Assembly: GCA_030824515.1 (NCBI GenBank)
Contig: JAVBXN010000032.1
Span: 1-64,000 of the forward strand
Reading direction: 5' to 3'
Origin: Pelobacter sp.
Lineage (GTDB): Bacteria > Desulfobacterota > Desulfuromonadia > Geobacterales > Pseudopelobacteraceae
Length of the DNA stretch: 64,000 nucleotides
In this document: piece by piece, positions 8,073-16,307 of the stretch
Layout: each line of letters starts with the position of its first letter
Numbering within the stretch: the stretch's first letter is position 1
Translations under genes and position numbers: made by a program
The notes under the pieces: generated by a model
Database searches by the model: none
What the model saw: only the letters and a program-made list of their open reading frames with translations
Told to the model about the DNA's origin: nothing

Positions 8073-9146
8073 ATGATGGACGCGAACATACTGCACCAGA
8101 TTCTTGAAATAGCATTCCAGAAAAAAGTCTCGGACCTGCACTTCGAGGTTGATAACCCCCCTTTTTTCAGGGGACGGGGGCAACTGATCCGCGCCAAGAT
8201 GCCCAGCCTGACTCCGGCCGACACCGAGTTTATCGCGGCACAGGTGCTTGAATACAACGGGCGGCAACTCTCCAATGACCTGAAAGAATGCGACGCATCC
8301 TACTCGATCCCGACCGGCGGGCGCTTCAGGGTCAGCATTTTCCGTCAGAAGGGTCACTATGGAATAGTGATGCGCGTGATACCACCGGTGATCGGTACTT
8401 TCGAGGACCTCAACCTGCCGCCGGTGCTGAGCGAAATCGCCCAGGCCCCCAACGGTCTGATCCTGGTCACCGGCCCCACCGGCAACGGTAAATCCACATC
8501 ACTGGCATCCATGCTGCGACACCTGAATGAGAACTTCAGCTACAACATCATAACTATAGAAGATCCAATAGAATTTTTATTCACATCCAAAAAGAGCTGC
8601 ATCATCCAGCGTGAAATCGGAATCGACACCGAAAGCTTCTCCTCGGCGCTTAAAGCGGCGCTGAGAATGGACCCGGACGTGATCATGGTTGGCGAGATGC
8701 GCGACAAGGAAACCATCGACGCATGCATCAAGGCGGCCGAAACCGGCCATCTGGTGCTTTCGACGCTGCACACCCAGGGCGCGGTCTCTACCATCAACCG
8801 GATCATCGGCCACTTCCCTCCCGAGGCCCAGGAGATCGTCCGCCAGCGCCTGGCCGATATACTGGTGGCCACCGTTTCGCTGCGCCTGATCAAGGACAAG
8901 AGTGGTGAGAACATCCTGCCGGTGGTGGAGATCATGCGATCCACCACAACCATCCAGGCCTGCATCCGTGAAGGACGTCTGGACGAGATCGAGAAGCATA
9001 TCGAAAACGGTGCCTCCCAGTATCAGATGCAATCGCTGGACATGCATCTGTTGCAGATGTACCGCCAGGACATGATCTCGATCGAAGACGCCAAACGCCT
9101 GACCCATTCCATGGACTTCGAGCGCAAACTGATGTTCGACAACTAG
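8073..9146 (+). CDS. pilT: PilT-family pilus retraction ATPase (paralogue)
   Basis: 357 residues, the usual PilT length. PilT-like hexamers hydrolyse ATP to depolymerise type IV pili at the inner membrane. Visible motifs: Walker A GPTGNGKST (residues 134-142, K140), with Asn where PilT usually has Ser; the Asp box around EDPIEFLF; Walker B DPDVIMVGEMRD; the His box TGHLVLSTLHTQGA; and a C-terminal IREGRLDEI like the AIREG region of PilT. GGGGG lies just upstream; the ATG at 8076 would have better spacing, so the start is uncertain by one codon. It sits between a PATAN-GAF protein and a Cache kinase/NtrC pair, away from the core pil genes, which suggests a specialised PilT or PilU paralogue. 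Confidence 0.9.
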   Translation: MMDANILHQILEIAFQKKVSDLHFEVDNPPFFRGRGQLIRAKMPSLTPADTEFIAAQVLEYNGRQLSNDLKECDASYSIPTGGRFRVSIFRQKGHYGIVMRVIPPVIGTFEDLNLPPVLSEIAQAPNGLILVTGPTGNGKSTSLASMLRHLNENFSYNIITIEDPIEFLFTSKKSCIIQREIGIDTESFSSALKAALRMDPDVIMVGEMRDKETIDACIKAAETGHLVLSTLHTQGAVSTINRIIGHFPPEAQEIVRQRLADILVATVSLRLIKDKSGENILPVVEIMRSTTTIQACIREGRLDEIEKHIENGASQYQMQSLDMHLLQMYRQDMISIEDAKRLTHSMDFERKLMFDN

Positions 9147-9213
9147 CAGATGTCGGACATAAAATACGATTCCAGTCATATATTCCAGCTGATGGCTGGA
9201 CGGCCTTGAAACG

Positions 9214-11697
9214 ATGCGCCTGACCCTCTTCAAAAAAATCCTGGCTGTCACCTTGCTGCTGTCGCTGCTGCCGCTGCTGGTTTCATCGCTGATCCTGCTC
9301 TCCAACCTGGAATCGGTCAATACCCGCCTGACGGCCGAAATTGCCGACACCTCGGACATCCAGGCCGCCGAATCGCTGCAGATGCGCGCTCAGCACGTGG
9401 CCGAGACCATTTCCGAGTTCCTGCGCCAGTGCGAGGGAGACCTGCTCTTTCTGGCCAGCACGCCGACTGACAGGCAGACCTTGCTGAACTTCTACACCAC
9501 CCGCCGCAGCGAGGTCTGGGAACGTTTCGGCGCGACCGAGGAACTCCGCAAACTTACACCGCTCTACCGCACGATCGCCTATATCGACAAAAACGGAAAC
9601 GAACGGATTGTGCTCCGTGACGGCATGTTTCTGAAGCAATCCGAACTGCGCAATGTTTCCGTTCCATCCGGCACCGAGTTTAAAAACGAGGACTATTATT
9701 TCCGTACAAAAGATCTGCGCCAGGGCGAGATCTATGTTTCCCACCTGACCGGTTTTCACGTTTCCAGACAGGAACAATTAGCCGGGGCCAGCGAACCGGA
9801 AAAAGCCTATGACGGCAAGATCTACGAAGGTGTAATCCGCTTCGGCTCGCCGCTGTTTGATAAGCGCGGAGCTTTCAACGGCATGGTGGTGATATCCCTG
9901 GACCATCGCCACCTGATGGAGTTCACCCAGCACATCGATCCGGGGCGAAATTTCTCGACCCTGTTCCCTTCTTACAAGAGCGGCAACTACGCCTTTCTCT
10001 TCGATGATCAAGGCTGGATCATCACCCATCCCAAATTCTGGGACATCCGCGGCCTGGACCGTGACGGCAGACTGGTTCCCGCCTATACCGCAAAATCCAG
10101 CCAGGCCGACATCGATAGCGGTCGCATACCGTACAACCTGGACCAGGCCGGCTTCATCCACCCGAACTATCCGGTCGTGGCGGATGCGGTCAGAAAACGG
10201 AAAATCGGCTACGTGGACACCACCAACGTTGGCGGCGCAAAGAAGATCATGTCCTATGCCCCGATTTTGTATGACACCGGAGACTACAGCAAATACGGGG
10301 TATTCGGCGGCGTCACGATCGGTTTCCAGGCCGACCAGTTCCACGACGCGGCCCGCAAGGGAAGCCGCCTGATCCATCGCGAACTGCGGGCACACCGCAC
10401 GCTGAGCGCCATCATCATCATCTTTACCGCGCTGGTGGCCGGCTTCTCGGCCTGGGCGCTGTCACGGGGCATAACCCGTCCGCTGAACCAGTTGATAATC
10501 GGCGCCCGCCGCCTGGCAGAAGGAGACACCCGCAGCCGGGTCAGCGTCTCCTCGACCGATGAAATGGGAGAACTGGCCGACACCTTCAACATCATGTCCA
10601 ATGAACTGGAGATCCGCAAGGTCAGCCTGCTCTCGACCCTGGACGAACTGCGGCGTTCAAGACTTGACATTCTTGACGAACGCAACTTCAAGGAGAGCAT
10701 CCTGGAGAGTATCTCCAGCGCCATCGTCACATTTTCTCCCGACGGCCTGCTGACCTCGATCAACACCACCGGCAGGAATTTCCTCGGCAGCGAGGTGGCC
10801 GTTGACATGCACTACCGGGATGTCTTCAGCGGTTGGGAAGGAATGGAGCAGCGCACGCAGCAGGCGCTGATCGAGCACAGCGGCTACGGCCGCCAGGCCC
10901 TGCGCTTCGAGCGGAACAACGGCTGGGCCCATTTTGACGTCGGCTTATTTCCGATCGGCAACAACGCCGAACGCGGACTGACCGTGACCATGCGTAACGA
11001 AACCGAAAAAGAAAAGCTGCGTGAGGAGATGATGCGGCTCGACCGCCTGGCCTCGCTGGGCAAACTCTCGGCCGGCATCGCCCATGAGGTGCGCAACCCG
11101 CTGACCGGCATATCGCTGCTGCTGGACGACCTGCACGACAATGCCGCTCTGGCGCCCGACGACCAGAACATGATCAAGAAGGCCTTGGCTGAAATCGAAC
11201 GGGTTGAGCGCCTGATCAGCGCACTGCTGAATTATTCGTCACCGGTCAGGGCCGATTTCAGGATGGGTGACCTGAACCTGGTGATCAATGACACCGCGCT
11301 GATGATGAAACGGCAATGCGAACGGCAGAAGACAAGCATCGTGATTGATCCCGGAGAGCTGCCCTCTTTCCGCTTCGATCCGGAGAAGGTTAAGCAAGCG
11401 CTGATTAATATAATCAAAAACGCGCTGGAAGCGATACCTGACGGCGGCGAAATCCGCATATCCACTTCCGCTGACTCACAGCATGCCAGGCTGATAGTTT
11501 CCGACAACGGACCCGGCATCCGCGCAGAGGACCTGCCGCTGATCTTCGAGCCGTTCTTCACCAGCAAAGGGGCCGGAACCGGACTGGGGCTGTCCATAAC
11601 ACAGCGCATAGTCGAAGAACATCACGGGCAGATCCGGGTGGAGAGTTCGGCAGAGACCGGAACGGTGTTCACCCTGGAGTTGCCGCTGGTTTACTGA
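9214..11697 (+). CDS. Membrane sensor histidine kinase, Cache-HAMP-PAS-HisKA-HATPase
   Basis: 827 residues. TM1 is ~8-30, a large periplasmic Cache-like sensor spans ~35-385, TM2 ~390-412, and HAMP ~412-465 (SRGITRPLNQL). A PAS-like segment at ~490-590 follows (ESISSAIVTFSPDGLL). The HisKA box is GIAHEVRNPL with the phospho-acceptor at H624. The ATPase domain has the N box NIIKNALEAIPDGG, G1 DNGPGI and G2 GTGLGLS. The NtrB-like H and ATPase boxes fit the NtrC-type regulator that starts 37 bp downstream, so the pair is a cognate two-component system. The Cache domain suggests a small extracellular metabolite as signal. It is probably part of the same operon as the PATAN and PilT genes. Confidence 0.9.
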   Translation: MRLTLFKKILAVTLLLSLLPLLVSSLILLSNLESVNTRLTAEIADTSDIQAAESLQMRAQHVAETISEFLRQCEGDLLFLASTPTDRQTLLNFYTTRRSEVWERFGATEELRKLTPLYRTIAYIDKNGNERIVLRDGMFLKQSELRNVSVPSGTEFKNEDYYFRTKDLRQGEIYVSHLTGFHVSRQEQLAGASEPEKAYDGKIYEGVIRFGSPLFDKRGAFNGMVVISLDHRHLMEFTQHIDPGRNFSTLFPSYKSGNYAFLFDDQGWIITHPKFWDIRGLDRDGRLVPAYTAKSSQADIDSGRIPYNLDQAGFIHPNYPVVADAVRKRKIGYVDTTNVGGAKKIMSYAPILYDTGDYSKYGVFGGVTIGFQADQFHDAARKGSRLIHRELRAHRTLSAIIIIFTALVAGFSAWALSRGITRPLNQLIIGARRLAEGDTRSRVSVSSTDEMGELADTFNIMSNELEIRKVSLLSTLDELRRSRLDILDERNFKESILESISSAIVTFSPDGLLTSINTTGRNFLGSEVAVDMHYRDVFSGWEGMEQRTQQALIEHSGYGRQALRFERNNGWAHFDVGLFPIGNNAERGLTVTMRNETEKEKLREEMMRLDRLASLGKLSAGIAHEVRNPLTGISLLLDDLHDNAALAPDDQNMIKKALAEIERVERLISALLNYSSPVRADFRMGDLNLVINDTALMMKRQCERQKTSIVIDPGELPSFRFDPEKVKQALINIIKNALEAIPDGGEIRISTSADSQHARLIVSDNGPGIRAEDLPLIFEPFFTSKGAGTGLGLSITQRIVEEHHGQIRVESSAETGTVFTLELPLVY

Positions 11698-11734
11698 TTC
11701 TGATAAACTGAAACACAGATGAAAAAGGCCAACA

Positions 11735-13123
11735 ATGGAAAAAATACTGATCATAGACGATGAGTCGTTTATCTGCGAAAACGTCGAACGCATCCTGGGA
11801 GATGAAGGTTATCAGGTCTGCTCCGCCGCATCTGGTAACGAGGCGCGCGAAGTAGTTTTGGCCAATGATATCGATCTGGCGCTGCTTGACTTGAACCTGG
11901 GAACGGAAAACGGTATCGATGTGCTCAAGGCACTCAAGGAGATTGATCCGGAACTGCTGGTGATAATCATCACCGGTTACGGTTCGGTGGAGAGCGCCGT
12001 GGATGCACTCAAGTTGGGCGCGTTCCACTACATGAAAAAACCATTCAAAGCCGATGCGTTAAGAGTAATAGTTAAACTGGCGCTTCAGACCCAGACACTC
12101 AAACGCGAGGTGCGCAACCTGAAACGGGCCGACGGATTCCTGCCGGGACGATTTCCGATGATCGGGACCAGCAGCGCCTTTGGCGAAGTGGTTACCCAGG
12201 TGCGCGAAATCGCGCGCATCCCCTCCTCCACCGTTCTGATCACCGGGGAATCCGGCACCGGCAAGGAGCTTGTGGCGCGCGGCATCCACGATCTGTCCGA
12301 GCGCAAGGAAGCAGCCTTTGTCGGCATCAACTGCGCCTCGCTGCCTGCCAACCTGCTGGAAAGCGAACTGTTCGGCCATGAGAAAGGCGCCTTTACCAAC
12401 GCCACCAGCCGCAAGCCAGGGCTTTTCGAGGAGGCGCACCTGGGCACGATCTTTCTGGACGAAATCGGCGAAATGGATATGAGCATGCAGGCCAAACTGC
12501 TGCGCGTACTTCAGGAGCGTACCATCCGCCGCGTGGGTGGCATCAAGGACATCGCCATCGATGTGCGCGTGATCGCTGCCACCAACCGCAACCTTCACAA
12601 CAAGATCGCCAACGGCGGTTTTCGTGAAGACCTGTTTTACCGGTTGAATGTCTTTCCGATCCATATTCCGCCGCTGCGTGAACGGACCGACGACATTCCC
12701 GCGCTGGCGGCCTACTTCCTGGACAGTTTCAGCCGCTCGTTCGGCCGCAACTTCAGCGAGGTTTCCACGGATGCGGCCGAGCTGATGAAGCAGTACGCCT
12801 GGCCCGGCAACATCCGTGAACTCCGCAACGTAATCGAACGCATCTGCATCATGAGAAACGGCCCGGCCCTGCTGCCGGAACATCTGCCGCCCGAGATCCT
12901 GGGAATCTCAAGCTCACACTCTGCTGCAATCGCGGTGCAAGGGCCGAAAACGGCTGTATCTCTCGAATCCGCCGGTGGATTGGAGGATGCCGTGGCCGAG
13001 TTCGAGAAGAACATCATCAGCCAGGCGTTGAAGAAGACCAGGGGCAACGTCCTGCAGACCGCCGGGATGTTGAAGATTCCACGCGGAACCCTGCGCTACA
13101 AGATGGATAAATACGGATTATAA
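11735..13123 (+). CDS. NtrC-family sigma-54 activating response regulator
   Basis: 462 residues. The receiver (1-120) has the acidic pair D8/D9, the phospho-acceptor D52 (LLDLNLG) and the conserved Lys in MKKPF. The AAA+ domain (~140-380) has Walker A GESGTGKE (171-178) and Walker B IFLDEIGEMD. The sigma-54 contact loop reads GAFTNA (218-223), with Asn222 in place of the usual Gly of GAFTGA. A Fis-type helix-turn-helix ends the protein (VLQTAGMLKIPRGTLRYKMDKYGL region). It is the partner of the kinase just upstream. Targets are unknown; the sigma-54 promoter before dctP, about 3 kb downstream, is one possibility. The GAFTNA loop may weaken or alter open-complex formation. Confidence 0.92.
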   Translation: MEKILIIDDESFICENVERILGDEGYQVCSAASGNEAREVVLANDIDLALLDLNLGTENGIDVLKALKEIDPELLVIIITGYGSVESAVDALKLGAFHYMKKPFKADALRVIVKLALQTQTLKREVRNLKRADGFLPGRFPMIGTSSAFGEVVTQVREIARIPSSTVLITGESGTGKELVARGIHDLSERKEAAFVGINCASLPANLLESELFGHEKGAFTNATSRKPGLFEEAHLGTIFLDEIGEMDMSMQAKLLRVLQERTIRRVGGIKDIAIDVRVIAATNRNLHNKIANGGFREDLFYRLNVFPIHIPPLRERTDDIPALAAYFLDSFSRSFGRNFSEVSTDAAELMKQYAWPGNIRELRNVIERICIMRNGPALLPEHLPPEILGISSSHSAAIAVQGPKTAVSLESAGGLEDAVAEFEKNIISQALKKTRGNVLQTAGMLKIPRGTLRYKMDKYGL

Positions 13124-13194
13124 TTTTGAGTCGCTAAAAAGTCTTTCATTGCACAGACGCTTCGTTGCATGAATCAATAATCCAGAATAAGAAG

Positions 13195-13326
13195 TTTCAC
13201 GCGACGAACGCAACGACGCAACGTAAAACCAAACAGTTAACCGATAACATAGTTTACCAGATTGGTGAGGTTATAAATCCTTTCAAGTATCTGAATTTCG
13301 TCGCGTTCGTTGCGCCGTTGCGTGAA
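13195..13326. repeat. Imperfect inverted-repeat intergenic element (REP/MITE-like)
   Basis: The 252-bp gap between the regulator gene and msrA holds two GC-rich arms at 13195-13223 and 13297-13326. Both are built of the words TTCACGC, CGAACG and CGCAACG, in opposite orientation, around an AT-richer centre. A third related fragment (CGTTGCATGAATCAATAA) sits at 13163-13180. No ORF is supported here. Such arms are typical of dispersed palindromic repeats, but copies elsewhere cannot be checked. Confidence 0.45.
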
Positions 13327-13375
13327 TAAATGCAGTTATTGACAATACAGTCAATACTTCCAGGGAGGTACACAC

Positions 13376-13987
13376 ATGCGCTACTTGCTTATTATGATTG
13401 GATTGTTACTGGGTACACTAGCCACTTCCATCAATGACTGTTCCGCGGCTTCGAAACAGGAAAAGGCCACCTTTGCCGGCGGCTGTTTCTGGTGCATGGA
13501 AGCCCCGTTTGACAAACTGGACGGCGTGGTTTCCGTCACCGCCGGCTATACCGGCGGCTCCGTCAAGACGCCAACCTACGAGCAGGTCTCGGCCGGCGGC
13601 ACCGGCCATACCGAAGCGGTGCAGATCGTCTTCGATCCGGCCAGGGTCAGTTACGCCAGGCTGCTGGAGATTTTCTGGCACAACATCGACCCCACCGTCA
13701 AGGATCGCCAGTTCTGCGACATCGGCCACCAGTACCGTTCGGGGATCTTCTATCACAGCGAACAGCAGCGACAGGCGGCACTGCAATCAAAATCGGTGCT
13801 GGACAGGAACAAGCCGTTCAAGGAGCCGATCGTCACTGAAATTACCGGGGCCACCGAATTCTATCCGGCCGAGGAGTATCACCAGCACTACTACAAGAAG
13901 AACCCGCTGCGCTACAAGTACTACCGCAGCAGTTGCGGCCGCGACAAGCGTCTGAAAGAACTTTGGGGAAGCCTGGCGGGGCATTGA
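13376..13987 (+). CDS. msrA: Exported peptide methionine sulfoxide reductase A
   Basis: 203 residues. MsrA reduces the S-epimer of methionine sulfoxide in proteins. The active-site motif GGCFWCME is present (nucleophile C37). Further family signatures are AGYTGG, YEQVSAGGTGHTEAV, FWHNIDPT and DIGHQYRSGIFY. The C-terminal Cys in RSSCGRDKR is a likely resolving cysteine. A signal-like hydrophobic N-terminus (1-25, LLIMIGLLLGTLA) suggests a periplasmic form. GGGAGG lies 8 nt before the ATG. No MsrB is seen nearby. The downstream MFS gene starts at its stop codon, so the two are translationally linked. Confidence 0.95.
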   Translation: MRYLLIMIGLLLGTLATSINDCSAASKQEKATFAGGCFWCMEAPFDKLDGVVSVTAGYTGGSVKTPTYEQVSAGGTGHTEAVQIVFDPARVSYARLLEIFWHNIDPTVKDRQFCDIGHQYRSGIFYHSEQQRQAALQSKSVLDRNKPFKEPIVTEITGATEFYPAEEYHQHYYKKNPLRYKYYRSSCGRDKRLKELWGSLAGH

Positions 13988-15213
13988 GCGAAGTCAGCAC
14001 CTCAACAAAATGTAACTGGGAACCTGACGGGCAGATCCGCATCGGAACCCGGGCCTATCGTCGTGCCAACCTGGCGCTGTTCTGCGCCGGTTTCGTAACG
14101 TTCATCACGCTCTATGACCTGCAGCCCCTGCTGCCGCTGTTTGCCAGGGAATTCAACATCTCGCCGGCCGCAGCCAGCCTGCCGCTGTCGTTTTCCACGG
14201 TAGCGCTGGCGCTGGGGATGCTGATCGCCGGGACAATCTCCGAGACACTTGGTAGACGGGCGGTAATGACCACAGCGCTGTTCCTGACCTCAATCCTGGC
14301 GCTGCTGACCCTGTTCAGCCACTCCTTCGAATATCTGCTGGCGCTACGCCTGGCGCAGGGGATCGCACTGGCAGGTGTTCCCTCGGTGGCCATGGCCTAC
14401 CTGGGTGAAGAGATGGATGCCGGTTCCATCGGCCCGGCCATGGGTCTCTATATCAGCGGTAACGCCTTGGGCGGCATGTCGGGCAGGATCGGATCGGCGC
14501 TCTTGTGCGAATATGTGCCGTGGCAGACTGCGATTGCGCTGGTTGGCGTTATCAGCCTGATACTCAGCCTGGTATTCCTGAAGTGCCTGCCCCCCTCGAC
14601 CAACTTCCGCCAGCGCCGGTTCCGGATAGGCTACCTGGTCACCTCGCTCTACCAGCATCTGCGCGAACCGGGCCTGCTCTGCCTCTACGGGCTGGCTTTC
14701 CTGACCATGGGCGGTTTTGTCTCGCTCTACAACTACATCGGTTTCCGCCTGCTGGCAGCCCCCTACGGCATGAGTCAGTTCCAGGTCAGCCTGATATTCC
14801 TGGTCTACCTCTTGGGCTCGTTCAGCTCAGGCATGGTCGGCAGCCTGATCCATCGTTTCGGGCGGCCGTTCATGATCCGCCTGGCCCTGACCGTAATGCT
14901 GGCCGGAACCCTGCTGACGCTGGCCGGATCAATTGTGACTATCGTGGCCGGAGTAGGAATCTTCACCTGCGGTTTTTTCAGCGCCCATGCAATCGCTTCA
15001 AGCTGGGTCGGACGTCGCGCCAGAACCGCCAAGGCTCAGGCCTCTTCGCTGTACCTGTTTTGCTACTATCTGGGATCGAGCATTTCCGGTACCGCGGGAG
15101 GACTGTTCTGGATGCATTACGGCTGGAACGGAGTGGCAGCGATGATCTCGCTTCTGATTATCGCTGCATTCGGAGTAGCGCTGTTGCTGCTGCGTCTGCC
15201 GGTAATGGAATAG
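13984..15213 (+). CDS. MFS transporter, YnfM-like
   Basis: About 409 residues with twelve hydrophobic segments. Family features are the early ITLYDLQPLLPLFAREF, the loop-2/3 signature ISETLGRRAVM and RLAQGIALAGVPSVAMAYLGEE. These fit the YnfM/arabinose-efflux group of drug-proton antiporters. There is no ATG before TM4. The best start is the TTG at 13984, overlapping the msrA stop (ATTGA), with a GGCGGGG stretch just upstream; a TTG at 13933 would lie deep inside msrA. Substrate unknown. The coupling to msrA may reflect oxidative or antimicrobial stress. Confidence 0.85.
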   Translation: MSEVSTSTKCNWEPDGQIRIGTRAYRRANLALFCAGFVTFITLYDLQPLLPLFAREFNISPAAASLPLSFSTVALALGMLIAGTISETLGRRAVMTTALFLTSILALLTLFSHSFEYLLALRLAQGIALAGVPSVAMAYLGEEMDAGSIGPAMGLYISGNALGGMSGRIGSALLCEYVPWQTAIALVGVISLILSLVFLKCLPPSTNFRQRRFRIGYLVTSLYQHLREPGLLCLYGLAFLTMGGFVSLYNYIGFRLLAAPYGMSQFQVSLIFLVYLLGSFSSGMVGSLIHRFGRPFMIRLALTVMLAGTLLTLAGSIVTIVAGVGIFTCGFFSAHAIASSWVGRRARTAKAQASSLYLFCYYLGSSISGTAGGLFWMHYGWNGVAAMISLLIIAAFGVALLLLRLPVME

Positions 15214-15240
15214 AAAAATCACAACAAAGGAAATCACATA

Positions 15241-16071
15241 ATGCCTGAAAAACACGACATCAAGCCGGAACAGTCGCTCGAACTTCTGAAGGAACTGCAC
15301 ATCCTCACCCGGGACGGCAAACTCAACCAGGACAGCCGGCGCAAGCTCAAGCAGGTCAACCACCTGTTCCAGTTCATCGAGCCGTTGCTGAAACAGGTTC
15401 AAAAAGAACATGCCGACATCACCCTGGTCGATCACGGCGCCGGCAAATCCTACCTGGGCTTCATCCTCTACGACCTGTTCTTCAAGGACAGGAACAACGG
15501 ATCCAGGATCTACGGCATAGAAACCCGCGATGAGCTGGTGGAAAAATCCAGGTCCCTGGCGCAGCGTCTGGGTTTCCCGGGCATGTCGTTTTTGAATCTG
15601 TCCGTGGCCGATTCCATAACCTCGGAGGCGCTGCCAGAGACGGTGGATGTGGTGACCGCGCTGCACGCCTGCGACACCGCCACCGACGACGCGATCCGCT
15701 TTGCGTTGGAGAAAAAGGCCCGCTTTATAGTGCTGGTGCCCTGTTGTCAGGCCGAAGTGGCGACAGTGTTGCGCAAGAACAAGGGCAAGGCGCTGGCTGG
15801 AAACAGCCTCACCGAAATCTGGCGACACCCGCTGCACACCCGCGAATTCGGAAGCATGGTAACCAACGTGCTGCGCTGCCTGCAACTGGAGGCGCACGGC
15901 TATAAAGTAAACGTAACCGAACTGGTCGGCTGGGAACATTCGATGAAAAACGAGCTGATCATCGCCGAGTACCTGGACCTCCCCCGTCGCCGCCCCGGCG
16001 AACGCCTGAATGAAATGCTCCGCACACTGGGACTGGAAGAGATGAGTACCCGCTTCTTCACCCCCGCCTGA
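15241..16071 (+). CDS. Class I SAM-dependent methyltransferase (Methyltransf_32-like)
   Basis: 276 residues, preceded by AAAGGAAA. The SAM-binding motif I appears as LVDHGAGKSYLGFIL (~65-80), followed by an acidic residue in YGIETRDELVEKS. The later segments VVTALHACDTATDDAI and FIVLVPCCQAEVA match the group that includes eukaryotic GSTCD and tRNA methyltransferase-like proteins. Its substrate is not known; RNA is possible. It lies 27 bp after the MFS gene on the same strand. The coding stretch ends before the regulatory region of the TRAP operon. Confidence 0.8.
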   Translation: MPEKHDIKPEQSLELLKELHILTRDGKLNQDSRRKLKQVNHLFQFIEPLLKQVQKEHADITLVDHGAGKSYLGFILYDLFFKDRNNGSRIYGIETRDELVEKSRSLAQRLGFPGMSFLNLSVADSITSEALPETVDVVTALHACDTATDDAIRFALEKKARFIVLVPCCQAEVATVLRKNKGKALAGNSLTEIWRHPLHTREFGSMVTNVLRCLQLEAHGYKVNVTELVGWEHSMKNELIIAEYLDLPRRRPGERLNEMLRTLGLEEMSTRFFTPA

Positions 16072-16086
16072 CTTTCAATATCCCAC

Positions 16087-16110
16087 CTGGTGGCGGTTAT
16101 CCGCCACCAG
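16087..16110. promoter_or_regulatory. Perfect 10-bp inverted repeat, candidate activator site upstream of dctP
   Basis: CTGGTGGCGG (16087-16096) and CCGCCACCAG (16101-16110) flank TTAT. No T-run follows, so it is a poor terminator. A second, weaker palindromic stretch (TTGGCC...GGCCACCAA) follows at 16113-16133. The position, about 130 bp before the sigma-54 promoter, is where DctD/NtrC-type enhancer proteins usually bind. Confidence 0.5.
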
Positions 16111-16213
16111 AATTGGCCGGTTTTGGCCACCAACACGCTTCCAACCTCACTCGCAATAACGACATACACAATAATAAAACAACATATCAGCAAGTTACAT
16201 TGGCATAGCGGTT

Positions 16214-16228
16214 TGGCACAACCACTGC
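16214..16228 (+). promoter_or_regulatory. Sigma-54 promoter for dctPQM
   Basis: TGGCAC (16214-16219), five bases, then CTGC (16225-16228). The GG and GC dinucleotides are 12 nt apart, as RpoN requires. The predicted start is near 16240, leaving a ~68-nt leader before dctP. It fits the known RpoN control of dicarboxylate transport genes. Confidence 0.65.
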
Positions 16229-16307
16229 ATCCTTTAGCGCAGTTTGCCTGTAATATCGTCTGTTGTTCAATCAATCAAACAGCACATCACACCAAGGAGG
16301 AACACGC

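Noticed and set aside
12059-12883. 274-residue minus-strand ORF
   Set aside because: Antisense to the AAA+ domain of the NtrC-type regulator; biased composition.
13141-13330. Possible CRISPR-like repeat cluster
   Set aside because: The repeated words are short, irregular and inverted, with no constant spacer length and no cas genes.
16087-16110. Perfect hairpin read as a terminator of the methyltransferase gene
   Set aside because: No T-run follows on either strand. Its place before a sigma-54 promoter fits an activator site better.
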